Shown here piece by piece: positions 8,768 through 15,842 of a DNA stretch of 15,921 bases. Every line of letters starts with the position of its first letter. The stretch's first letter is position 1. Position numbers and translations under genes: made by a program. The stretch is from Clostridiales bacterium (GTDB lineage Bacteria > Bacillota > Clostridia > Oscillospirales > CAG-272): positions 36,105 to 52,025 of the forward strand of contig DPGK01000017.1 in NCBI GenBank assembly GCA_003523225.1, written 5' to 3'. The notes beneath the pieces are model-generated. The model saw only the letters and a list, made by a program, of their open reading frames with translations, did not search any database and was not told the origin of the DNA.

Positions 8768-9301
8768 TCACCCGAAAAGCAATCTTACAAGCAAACAGGA
8801 AAGAAAAACACATAAAAGCATTACCACCAGCGCCGCCGGATAGGTGTGACGCGTTCGTCTGACTCCGACCGAGGAAAAATAAACCGCGGTCACATATGCA
8901 AGCGTGTCAGAACTGCCAAGTATCACTGCCGCGCAGAGAGACGGAAAGCTGTCCGCCCCAGTGTCCGACAGTATTCCGGAAAACACCGCAGTAGAGGCGC
9001 TGCCCGACACCGGGCGAGTAAGCAGCAGCGGAAGTATTTCGGACGGTATCCCGATACGGTCGGCAAACGGAGAGATAAGCGAGGACAAAAAATCCGCAAG
9101 CCCGGACGCGGAAAACAGCGCCACGGTCACGTTGAGCAGGACAAGAGTAGGCAGCATTGATACCGCACTTGCAAACCCCTCGCGCGCACCTTTTACGAAG
9201 ATCCCTACCCCGTCCCCGTGAGAAAGCCGCGGGGAGAGCATTATTATCGCCGCGCAGACAATTACCGCCGGAACTGCAAGAGAGGATATGATCCCTATCA
9301 T
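8768..9301 (-). CDS. spmB: Spore maturation protein B
   Basis: A 177-residue, very hydrophobic membrane protein with several membrane segments and the nucleoside-recognition (Gate) domain layout. Family blocks are visible: 'SMLPTLVLLNVTVALFSASG' (about 48-67), 'LLLTRPVSGSAS' (about 92-103), 'GSSDTLAYVTAVYFSSVG' (about 128-145). With SpmA it is needed in Bacillus and Clostridium for dehydration of the spore core. It overlaps spmA by ATGA (9298-9301), so translation is coupled. The length matches the family (about 178 in Bacillus). It marks the organism as a probable spore former. Confidence 0.95.
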   Translation of the reverse strand: MIGIISSLAVPAVIVCAAIIMLSPRLSHGDGVGIFVKGAREGFASAVSMLPTLVLLNVTVALFSASGLADFLSSLISPFADRIGIPSEILPLLLTRPVSGSASTAVFSGILSDTGADSFPSLCAAVILGSSDTLAYVTAVYFSSVGVRRTRHTYPAALVVMLLCVFLSCLLVRLLFG

Positions 9302-9969
9302 CGGACATGCCCCACGCGCAGCTTTTTGGCGCCCTCAGACTCAGACCCGCGCCCCGCCGCAAGGGATGCTTTGCGCACCCTGCCCGCCCCGGCAGCCAGT
9401 CCGCGCGAAAGCACGACCGCGCTGAATGAACACACCGCCGAGCATATCCAGACCGCTGGAACGATCAGAAACGGCTCGGCAGCTCCGGCGGCGCGTCGAA
9501 GCGTGCAGACCGTTGTGGGGATAAGGGATATTGAGGAGGTGTTCAGTACCGCAAGTGTTATCATATCGTCGCTGGCGCACCCCGGCGGCACACCCACGGC
9601 ACGGGCGCGAGCGTCCAGCTTTTTCATTGCGGCAAGAGCATACGGCGTTGCGGCGTTTCCTATGCCGAGAATATTTGCGCTTATATTCGCCGCTATTTCC
9701 TCCACACCGCAGCCGGAGTGCACGGCATCGGGAAAAATAAGCCTCAAGAGCGGCGTCACCGTTCGGGTAAGGACGCGGATAATTCCGGCGCTACGCATAA
9801 GCTCCATTATCCCGCACCAGAGGCACATAGATCCGCAGAGCGTAAGTGTAAGCGTAACCGCGCCCGACGCGCCGTCCAGAACTGCGCAGGAAAGCTCCGC
9901 CGCTCTGCCGGACACAGCTCCGTAAACCACCGAGGAAATACATATCAACGCAAGCATTACCGAAAGCAT
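9298..9969 (-). CDS. spmA: Spore maturation protein A
   Basis: A 223-residue membrane protein with a Gate domain. Characteristic blocks are 'GVEEIAANISANILGIGNAA' (about 88-107, the most conserved SpmA stretch) followed by 'TPYALAAMKKLD', and 'LNTSSISLIPTTV'. It is somewhat longer than Bacillus SpmA (about 196) because of a basic C-terminal tail. An excellent ribosome site, AGGAGG, lies 5 nt before ATG 9969. It is first in spmA-spmB and divergent from abrB. In Bacillus the pair is transcribed in the mother cell under sigma-E; I could not identify a convincing sigma-E promoter in the 200 bp upstream. Confidence 0.95.
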   Translation of the reverse strand: MLSVMLALICISSVVYGAVSGRAAELSCAVLDGASGAVTLTLTLCGSMCLWCGIMELMRSAGIIRVLTRTVTPLLRLIFPDAVHSGCGVEEIAANISANILGIGNAATPYALAAMKKLDARARAVGVPPGCASDDMITLAVLNTSSISLIPTTVCTLRRAAGAAEPFLIVPAVWICSAVCSFSAVVLSRGLAAGAGRVRKASLAAGRGSESEGAKKLRVGHVR

Positions 9970-10034
9970 TCTGACCTCCTGATGAAATACAATACAGTAA
10001 AAGTATTAAAAAGTTATTATTCCACATTTTTTCG

Positions 10035-10071
10035 AGGCGTATTATGAATTAACATTTAACATTTTACGCCT
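10035..10071. promoter_or_regulatory. Inverted repeat between spmA and abrB, possible operator
   Basis: AGGCGTA (10035-10041) and TACGCCT (10065-10071) form a perfect 7-bp inverted repeat, 23 nt apart, in the AT-rich divergent intergenic region. It could be an operator for either gene. No regulator can be named. Confidence 0.3.
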
Positions 10072-10107
10072 ATATTGTAAAATGGTCAAAAAATGTCGAT
10101 TAAGGGG

Positions 10108-10136
10108 TTGACCAAAGATGAAAAAAGTTGTAAAAT
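10108..10136 (+). promoter_or_regulatory. Sigma-A promoter of abrB
   Basis: TTGACC (10108-10113), a 17-nt spacer and TAAAAT (10131-10136), each one base off consensus. The predicted start is about 10143, giving a leader of about 28 nt. Because the promoter covers an upstream in-frame ATG at 10118, it decides the start of the gene. TGTCGAT at 10094-10100, one base from the Spo0A-box core TGNCGAA, lies just upstream. Confidence 0.7.
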
Positions 10137-10171
10137 GCAAATACATTATAGGGAAAGAAGTTATAATTACA

Positions 10172-10417
10172 ATGAAATCAACTGGTATTGTACGTAAAGT
10201 CGACGAACTGGGCAGAATCGTGCTCCCTATGGAGCTGCGCAAGATGCTTGACCTCAATGTCAAGGATCCGGTGGAAATTTTCGTGGACGATGAAAGGATC
10301 ATTCTCCAGAAATATTATCCCGCCTGCATTTTCTGCGGAGATGCCGATGACGTTATTTACTATAACGGCAAGCGCATCTGCGCAAAGTGCCTGAATAATC
10401 TTAAGACGAAATTCTGA
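10172..10417 (+). CDS. AbrB/transition-state family DNA-binding regulator with a C-terminal zinc ribbon
   Basis: An 81-residue protein. The N-terminal half is a standard AbrB swapped-hairpin domain ('MKSTGIVRKVDELGRIVLPM', then 'DPVEIFVDDERIILQKY'), almost identical to the Bacillus AbrB start. The C-terminal half differs from Bacillus AbrB: C52, C55, C70 and C73 form a small zinc ribbon (CIFC...ICAKC), a version I recall in Clostridia. ATG 10172 is chosen over ATG 10118 because the family starts there and the promoter overlaps the longer version. Its ribosome site (AAAGAAG, about 11 nt upstream) is weak. It probably binds DNA as a dimer or tetramer and controls growth-phase or sporulation genes. 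It is the only plus-strand gene. Confidence 0.92.
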   Translation: MKSTGIVRKVDELGRIVLPMELRKMLDLNVKDPVEIFVDDERIILQKYYPACIFCGDADDVIYYNGKRICAKCLNNLKTKF

Positions 10418-10509
10418 TTTCCTCATAAGATTATATTTCTGTCCTGCCGCTTATATGCCCGGAGGCGCGGATCTTACATAGCACCAATGTCCCGGATATG
10501 TATACGGCA

Positions 10510-10559
10510 AAAAAGCATATGCTCTGTCCGCAATGTCAGCGCATATGCTTTTTCTTTTA
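10510..10559 (+). terminator. Bidirectional terminator after abrB
   Basis: A perfect 13-bp stem pairs 10510-10522 with 10541-10553, with A/T-rich flanks giving a T run on the plus strand and a second one on the minus strand. It lies about 90 nt past the abrB stop and back to back with the copA terminator. Confidence 0.85.
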
Positions 10560-10566
10560 TCGCGGC

Positions 10567-10616
10567 AAAAAACACTGCGCACAGCGGATATTTATCCGTC
10601 TGCACGCAGTGTTTTT
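10567..10616 (-). terminator. Terminator of the csoR-copA operon
   Basis: A 12-bp stem pairs 10568-10579 with 10605-10616, with a nested CGGATA/TATCCG hairpin in the loop and six T on the minus strand. It begins directly after the copA stop codon at 10618. Confidence 0.9.
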
Positions 10617-10617
10617 G

Positions 10618-10827
10618 TCAGCTTATATCCTTTACCGGGTATCCCTCGGCCTCCACTGCCGCCCGCAGTGCGGAGTCCGGCACCTGCGACACAAGCGTAA
10701 CGACCGCCGTGCCGCTTTGTGCGCTTACATTCGCCTCGGACACGCCCTCCAGTGCCTCAAGCGCCTTCTTCACGCGTCCCTCGCAGTGGCTGCACATCAT
10801 ACCTTCAACACTCAGTGTTCTTGTCAT
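10618..10827 (-). other. Possible internal gene for a 69-residue CopZ-like copper chaperone inside copA
   Basis: In the copA frame, ATG 10827 is preceded by AGAGG with exactly 8 nt between, in a purine-rich stretch. From it to the copA stop are 69 residues that make one complete HMA domain (GMMCSHC metal loop, ending 'EGYPVKDIS'), about the length of a free CopZ. It may thus be translated both as the CopA tail and alone. Internal initiation is inferred; only the signals are seen. Confidence 0.4.
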
Positions 10828-13176
10828 AGCTTTTTCCTCTTTTCCTTCTTCCGTTTCCTCCGCCCCATTATCGGTAATTATCGCGGAGGTGATCTGTTTT
10901 CTGATCTTTTTATCCTTTCTTGCGTCGTGTACTCTGCAAAGGTTCAGCCGCAGTGCGTTTGTGACCACACAGAAGCTCGAAAGACTCATTGCCGCCGCGC
11001 CAAACATCGGGTTCAGCTTCCACCCAAGTACGCCGACAAAAAGCCCCGCGGCAAGCGGAATGCCTATCGCATTGTAGAAAAACGCCCCGAAAAGATTTTC
11101 GTGAATGTTTCGCAGTGTCGCCCGGCTCAGGCGCACAGCCGCCGGAACGTCCGCAAGACTGCTCCTCATAAGCACAACATCTGCGGCGTCAATTGCAATA
11201 TCGGTACCCGCGCCAATGGCAATACCGATATCAGCGCGCGTAAGCGCCGGGGCATCGTTGATGCCGTCCCCCACCATAGCGACGTTCCCGTACTCCTTGA
11301 GCTTCCTTATCACATTTTCCTTGCCGTCGGGCAGGACTCCGGCAACCACCTCATCCACGCCCGCCTGTCTGCCTATTGCTTTTGCGGTGCGCTCGTTATC
11401 CCCCGTAAGCATTACCACGTGAATGCCCATATCCTGCAATTCACGGATAGCGCGCGGGCTGTCCTCCTTTATCACATCCGCAACGGCAATTATCCCGGCA
11501 AGCTCCCCGCCGCGGCAGAAAAAGAGCGGCGTTTTGCCCTCCTCTGCCAGTCTTTCGGACTTTAGCCTTACCTCATCGGAAATAACAGTCTGGGTGCTTA
11601 TAAAGCGGTAGCTTCCGCCAAGCAGACGCTGTCCGCCGCACACGGCTGAAAGCCCGTTGCCGGGCAGAGCGGTAAATTCCGTCACCTCGGCTGCCGACAA
11701 TCCCATTTCCTCCGCTCTCCTGACTATTGCCTTTGCCAGCGGATGCTCGCTTTTGCTTTCAAGCGAATATGCCAGCTTCATCAGTTCCGCCTCATCCTTG
11801 GCGGCAATTGCGACCGCATCCGTCACCCTCGGCTCTCCCTGAGTGATCGTTCCGGTCTTGTCAAGCGCGGCTATCTGAATCTTCCCGGTCGCCTCAAGCG
11901 ACGCTGCGGTCTTGAAAAGAATACCGTTTTTCGCTCCCACGCCGTTCCCCACCATGACGGCAACCGGGGTCGCCAATCCCAGCGCGCACGGGCAACTGAT
12001 GACCAGAACCGCAATGGCATAGGACAGCGCGCCGCCGACCGATTCACCGGCAAGCATCCAGCCGATAAAGGTCAGAAGCGAAATTGTCATTACCGCCGGA
12101 ACAAATATTCCTGACACCTTGTCCGCCACCTTGGCGATCGGAGCCTTTGTCGCCGCCGCGTCGCTGACCATCTGAATGATTTTTGAAAGCGCGGTGTCCT
12201 CCCCGACGCGTGTAGCGCGACAACGTATAAAGCCCGACAGGTTTATCGTAGCGGCGGAAACACTGTCTCCGGTGCTTTTGTCCACCGGAATGCTTTCACC
12301 CGTCAGAGCCGCTTCATTCACCGCGCTGACGCCGTCGATAACCACACCGTCAACGGGAATGCTCTCGCCGGGTCGCACAACGAACACATCATCCTTTTGC
12401 ACCTGACCTACCGGAACGGTAAGCTCCGTCCCGTCCTTCTCAATTACGGCAGTCTGCGGAGCCAGCTTCATAAGGCTTCTGAGGGCATCCGTCGTTTTGC
12501 CCTTGGAATGCGCTTCAAGGGTCTTGCCAACGGTTATAAGCGTCAGTATCATTGCCGCCGTTTCGAAATAAAAATCATCCATATAAGCCATGGCAGCCTC
12601 AGAGCCGCCGCTGACCTGAGCCGACGACATTGCAAAAAGCGCCCATGTGCTGTAAAGGAAGGACGCCGCCGCCCCCATTGCGACGAGCGTGTCCATGTTC
12701 GGGGAACGGTGGATCAGCGCCCTGAAGCCGCTTATGAAGAATTTTTGATTTATCACCATGATAATGGCGGTAAGCAGTAGCTGAAGCAGACCCATCGCCA
12801 CATGGTTGCCCTGCAAAAATCCCGGAAGCGGCCAGCTCCAGAGCATATGTCCCATTGAAAAATACAAAAGGATCACTAAAAATATTGCCGATGCGATCAG
12901 CCGCTTTTTAAGCATGGGAGTTTCACGGTCTGCAAGCGCATCGTCGGCGGAAGTATTCTGCTCACGTCCTTTTTCCGCCTTTTTTGCGCTTGCCTTGTAG
13001 CCCGCACCGACAACCGCCGCAATTACAGCTTCGTCGGAGGCAGTGCCTTCAACCCCCATTGAATTTGTCAGCAGGCTGACACTGCACGAGCTGACCCCTT
13101 CTACCTTCGACACAGCCTTTTCCACCCGCGCTGCGCACGCCGCGCAGGTCATACCCGTTACGATATATTGTTTCAT
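10618..13176 (-). CDS. copA: Copper-exporting P1B-type ATPase with N- and C-terminal metal-binding domains
   Basis: An 852-residue membrane ATPase that expels Cu(I). The N-terminal HMA domain has GMTCAAC (C11, C14). The first membrane helices lie at about 92-220, then the actuator domain with LTGES (291-295). CPC in the transport helix is at 395-397, phosphorylation site DKTGT at 439-443, then SEHPLAKAI, MLTGDN and GDGINDAPAL. The last membrane pair is followed by a charged linker (about 755-783) and a second HMA domain from 784 with GMMCSHC (C795, C798). The CPC type and CsoR neighbour indicate copper. A separate start for the last domain is possible (10618-10827). I chose ATG 13176, where the family begins, though AAGGAAAG is about 15 nt away. 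An in-frame GTG at 13263 overlaps the csoR stop (GTGA) and would add 29 residues. Confidence 0.95.
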   Translation of the reverse strand: MKQYIVTGMTCAACAARVEKAVSKVEGVSSCSVSLLTNSMGVEGTASDEAVIAAVVGAGYKASAKKAEKGREQNTSADDALADRETPMLKKRLIASAIFLVILLYFSMGHMLWSWPLPGFLQGNHVAMGLLQLLLTAIIMVINQKFFISGFRALIHRSPNMDTLVAMGAAASFLYSTWALFAMSSAQVSGGSEAAMAYMDDFYFETAAMILTLITVGKTLEAHSKGKTTDALRSLMKLAPQTAVIEKDGTELTVPVGQVQKDDVFVVRPGESIPVDGVVIDGVSAVNEAALTGESIPVDKSTGDSVSAATINLSGFIRCRATRVGEDTALSKIIQMVSDAAATKAPIAKVADKVSGIFVPAVMTISLLTFIGWMLAGESVGGALSYAIAVLVISCPCALGLATPVAVMVGNGVGAKNGILFKTAASLEATGKIQIAALDKTGTITQGEPRVTDAVAIAAKDEAELMKLAYSLESKSEHPLAKAIVRRAEEMGLSAAEVTEFTALPGNGLSAVCGGQRLLGGSYRFISTQTVISDEVRLKSERLAEEGKTPLFFCRGGELAGIIAVADVIKEDSPRAIRELQDMGIHVVMLTGDNERTAKAIGRQAGVDEVVAGVLPDGKENVIRKLKEYGNVAMVGDGINDAPALTRADIGIAIGAGTDIAIDAADVVLMRSSLADVPAAVRLSRATLRNIHENLFGAFFYNAIGIPLAAGLFVGVLGWKLNPMFGAAAMSLSSFCVVTNALRLNLCRVHDARKDKKIRKQITSAIITDNGAEETEEGKEEKAMTRTLSVEGMMCSHCEGRVKKALEALEGVSEANVSAQSGTAVVTLVSQVPDSALRAAVEAEGYPVKDIS

Positions 13177-13259
13177 TTTGATATTAATACACTTTCCTTG
13201 AATGTAATTATGCGTTTTCCGTTTGCCGCTTGCCGTCATACGTCCGTATGCGGACATAT

Positions 13260-13604
13260 TCACTTCATCAGCTTCTGAAGCAGAACGACCAATTCGTCAA
13301 TGACCTCATCGTTTCCGCGGCGGATATTGTCCGCCACGCAGGTGCGCACATGATTGGCAAGCAGCACCTTGCTGAAGCTGTTCAGCGCCGCATTCACCGC
13401 CGCGACCTGCATTAAAATATCTGTACAGTATGCATCGTTTTCAAGCATATTCTGGATCCCGCGCACCTGACCCTCAATGCGCCTGAGCCGGTTCATCAGA
13501 TTCCGGTATTCCTCTGCCGACCGCTCCTTAGTCTTTTCCACGTGCGCCTGCTTCTGACAGCAGCAGCACTCAGGCGTCGCGGCCGATTTTTTGCTCTTTT
13601 CCAC
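13260..13604 (-). CDS. csoR: Copper-sensing repressor CsoR
   Basis: A 114-residue all-helical repressor. The Cu(I) ligands are present with the same spacing as in M. tuberculosis CsoR (C36, H61, C65): here C60, H85 and C89, in 'DAYCTDIL' and 'LANHVRTC'. The region 'NRLRRIEGQVRGIQNML' (about 38-54) is the family signature. An unusual N-terminal tail contains four successive cysteines (C13-C16), maybe extra metal binding. The start is GTG 13604 with GAGG 7 nt upstream. It is first in csoR-copA and represses the operon until Cu(I) binds. Two operator-like repeats at its promoter support this. Confidence 0.94.
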   Translation of the reverse strand: MEKSKKSAATPECCCCQKQAHVEKTKERSAEEYRNLMNRLRRIEGQVRGIQNMLENDAYCTDILMQVAAVNAALNSFSKVLLANHVRTCVADNIRRGNDEVIDELVVLLQKLMK

Positions 13605-13688
13605 GGTATATCCTCACTTTGGTTTACTTGATAATAAGGAAAGCACTCCGATCTGACATCAATCAAATGCCGTCCCCAACACCCCCAA

Positions 13689-13705
13689 ATACCCACATGG
13701 GGTAT
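13689..13705 (-). promoter_or_regulatory. CsoR operator, downstream copy
   Basis: ATACCC-N5-GGGTAT inverted repeat, the same arms and spacer length as the copy at 13724-13740 and similar to known CsoR sites. It would lie at about +7 to +23 of the transcript. Confidence 0.75.
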
Positions 13706-13718
13706 TTGAACATGTAAT

Positions 13719-13747
13719 ATTATATACCCCCGGCGGGTATTTGTCAA
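13719..13747 (-). promoter_or_regulatory. Consensus sigma-A promoter of csoR-copA with CsoR operator in the spacer
   Basis: On the minus strand TTGACA (13742-13747), a 17-nt spacer and TATAAT (13719-13724), both perfect. The operator ATACCC-N5-GGGTAT occupies 13724-13740, that is, the whole spacer plus one base of the -10. Bound CsoR would block polymerase directly. The leader is about 108 nt. Confidence 0.9.
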
Positions 13748-13783
13748 GTGGTTTTTGCAAGTTAATTGATGATTTTTACGCAT

Positions 13784-13930
13784 ATCTGCACATAAAGTAT
13801 TGTACGCAAGCGTGAATTATATCCATGTATAACCCGCAATATGCTTACAGGGATTCCGAAAAACCTTCTCTTGCTTTCTGACAAATATTATGGCGATTTA
13901 TCATCCGATGCGTTGTCTTAATTATACCCC
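13784..13930. other. Intergenic DNA, nothing recognised
   Basis: AT-rich DNA upstream of the csoR promoter. I see no gene, terminator or convincing repeat in it. It leads into the hairpin repeats from 13931 on. Confidence 0.5.
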
Positions 13931-13954
13931 GTAGTGGCGGATTCCATATCCGCC
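13931..13954. repeat. Short hairpin repeat, GTAG-GGC type, copy 1
   Basis: GTAGT followed by a 7-bp hairpin GGCGGAT/ATCCGCC (13936-13954) with loop TCCAT. It shares the leading GTAG and a GC-rich hairpin with copies at 14324 and 14462. Confidence 0.5.
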
Positions 13955-14060
13955 CGCTCCCCCATGCGCGCGGTATCGTGGATGCGAACCGGCTCATTAC
14001 CGAGCAGAAACGTAATAAATGATTTCGTTTTTACACACTGAATGATGTGCCACATGTATC

Positions 14061-14255
14061 TGTCCTCCTCATCCGTCAGCCTATGGCTGCCACCTTCCCC
14101 GCTGGGGAAGGCTAACTGAATCAATTCTTCATCTTATACAACTGAAAACATCATTAATCCTCAGTTTAGAAAACTGCACTTTAGAATTAGCAGTAGCAAA
14201 AAGCCTTCTCCAGCGGAGAAGGTGGCGCGGCTTGCCGCGACGGATGAGGAGGACA
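14061..14255. mobile_element. 195-bp MITE-like element with 53-bp terminal inverted repeats
   Basis: The left end (14061-14113) and the reverse complement of the right end (14203-14255) are both 53 nt and align without gaps. Each end contains two small hairpins: left CAGCC/GGCTG and CCTTCCCC/GGGGAAGG, right CGCGGC/GCCGCG and CCTTCTCC/GGAGAAGG. The differences keep the pairing. The 89-nt centre is AT-rich and non-coding. There is no transposase and no clear target duplication. It could be a non-autonomous element or two inverted copies of a palindromic repeat. Confidence 0.7.
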
Positions 14256-14323
14256 CCTTAATGACGCACAAAAGTCTGTTCTGGCAAATAATCAACGTGA
14301 AAAAAGAGCAGTGAGATAAGAAA

Positions 14324-14370
14324 GTAGGGGCTACCATTAGCCGTCCGCGGACGAGCGATGCTCGCCCTAT
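14324..14370. repeat. Short hairpin repeat, GTAGGGGC type, copy 2
   Basis: GTAGGGGC (14324-14331) overlaps hairpin GGCTA/TAGCC (14329-14342, loop CCAT). Then come the palindrome GTCCGCGGAC (14343-14352) and a hairpin CGAGC/GCTCG (14352-14364), ending GCCCTAT. Confidence 0.5.
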
Positions 14371-14461
14371 CTGTTTTAAACATCGCCCTTAAAAGAAGCG
14401 ATCATTTTCGTGGGTTCGGCGTTTGCTCTGCCAATTTTACGCACAAACAAGACCAATATCC

Positions 14462-14498
14462 GTAGGGCGGGGCTGCCGCACCTGAGTGCAGCAGCCCC
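14462..14498. repeat. Short hairpin repeat, GTAGGGC type, copy 3
   Basis: GTAGGGC (14462-14468) is followed by a long hairpin: GGGGCTGC (14469-14476) with GCAGCCCC (14491-14498), and inside it GCAC/GTGC around CTGA. It lies 6 nt past the stop of the sigma-like gene but has no T run, so it is a repeat more than a terminator. Confidence 0.5.
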
Positions 14499-14504
14499 AT
14501 AAGC

Positions 14505-15842
14505 TCATTTATTCGGAATAATAAGCGTTGAAAGCGATTTTTTCTGCTCCGCCGTCGGCAGACTCAGCTTTCCGTTTTTCAGCAGTATGCTGATGCAGTG
14601 GCATAGAAACCATCCGTCCGAATAAAAAGTAAATTGCAGTTCATATTCTCTCACCCTGCGCAGATGCTCCGGCACTGCCTCAAGCGCGGCTTTGAAATAC
14701 GGCGCTTTTATTGCGTCAAATTCAGCCTTGTGGCGTTTTTTGATCCTGCCACCGATCTCCAGAAGTCTGTCAACGATCTCGCGCCCGGAAAATGTGACCA
14801 CCTGCCACGCGGACTTGAAATATCCGTCATAATCTCCGTTGGTCTTAACAAATCCCCTCTGCGCCAGCCAGACGTATTCATCCTTTGAGAGCACGTCCTC
14901 AAACTCCCGCTCGTAAAGCGACAAGACGCGCCCGCACTCAGCCGCATAGGTAGTGTTGACGCCGACCCGCTTATCCGACCATTCGGAATCTATCTGCCAC
15001 AGCGTATGCTTTTCAGTAGCATACCAGCTAGGTCCGCACCAGTTTTTCATATAAACATAATCGTCGGGCAGCCGGACATTATCGGGTACTACCGACGCGT
15101 GGCAGATATTATGTCCACCGTCAGGACGTATTGTCGCCGCCTCGTCAAAGCTGATGCCGGCATCCATCATTTCCTCCCCGGACTGCGCGGCAATGTACGG
15201 TATCAGCGACCACATAATGAAATTACGGTCGGCTCGTTTGCTTTCCCTGAGTGTTATTGACCCGTCGGTCTGCCCGCACAAAATATCCGGGCTGTCGACC
15301 GATCCGCTTGAGATCAATTCGTCGTACAGCTCATTGGCAAAGATGTCCGCCGCCTTTTTGTACATTTCGTCCTGTAATATCAGAAAGTCGGGGGAGCATT
15401 CGGAAATGATGAAATTAATGAGGTATTTGTCCTTTTGTTTAACAAGGAATCCGTATTCCTCAAGGTATTCCGCTTCTCCCTCCACGTAAACCGGAGACAC
15501 TCCCAGCGCATCCGCGATCTCATTTACTGTCATAGGGCGCTGTCTTACGCAATAGGCAATATTCTGCGAGAGTGCAGAGCGGAAAAAGTTTTCCGGAGGC
15601 GTCGTACCGCAGTTGCCGTTAATCCCGACATAATGAAACTTTATCGGGTTGAATTTAAGTTCGCTTGCTGTTCTCATGGTATCCATACCTTTCTTAAGAT
15701 CTTTTTTGGCTTCGAACAGATGCCACTTGACAGTGCCGATGGGAAGTCCAAGCTCGGATGCTATCGTATTCTGAGTTTTATTCTCAAAATAATACGCAAT
15801 TACGATCTTCCGCTGCAATTTAGAGAGAGACGGAGAACGAAA
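14505..15842 (-). pseudogene. Sigma-70-like gene lacking its N-terminal half (region 4 plus long C-terminal domain)
   Basis: The frame is open from 15842 (after a TGA at 15843-15845) to the stop at 14505. It begins abruptly with sigma region 4: 'LQRKIVIAYYFENKTQNTIA' followed by helix-turn-helix 'SELGLPIGTVKWHLFEAKKD'. The core-binding region 2 that should precede it is absent, and the bases just upstream encode another protein (15820-15921). After region 4 come a winged-helix-like part ('MTVNEIADALGVSPVYVEGE', about 95-114 from the TTG at 15818) and about 300 residues of unknown fold, rich in Trp and Tyr. Such long C-terminal sigma-like proteins occur in Clostridia. No ATG with a ribosome site starts the frame; the first in-frame start is TTG 15818. 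It cannot work as a sigma factor, though the C-terminal part has kept its frame. Confidence 0.75.

Noticed and set aside
9218..9925. Plus-strand frame of 235 codons
   Set aside because: Antisense shadow of spmA and spmB, which are certain.
10498..11565. Plus-strand frame of 355 codons
   Set aside because: Antisense shadow of copA running back through both terminators; Arg/His/Cys-rich with no domain.
13918..14124. Minus-strand frame of 68 codons
   Set aside because: It translates the left end of the inverted-repeat element and a hairpin repeat; not a gene.
13931..14498. Possible CRISPR array from repeated hairpins
   Set aside because: The units differ in length, hairpin sequence and spacing; there are no identical direct repeats and no cas genes.
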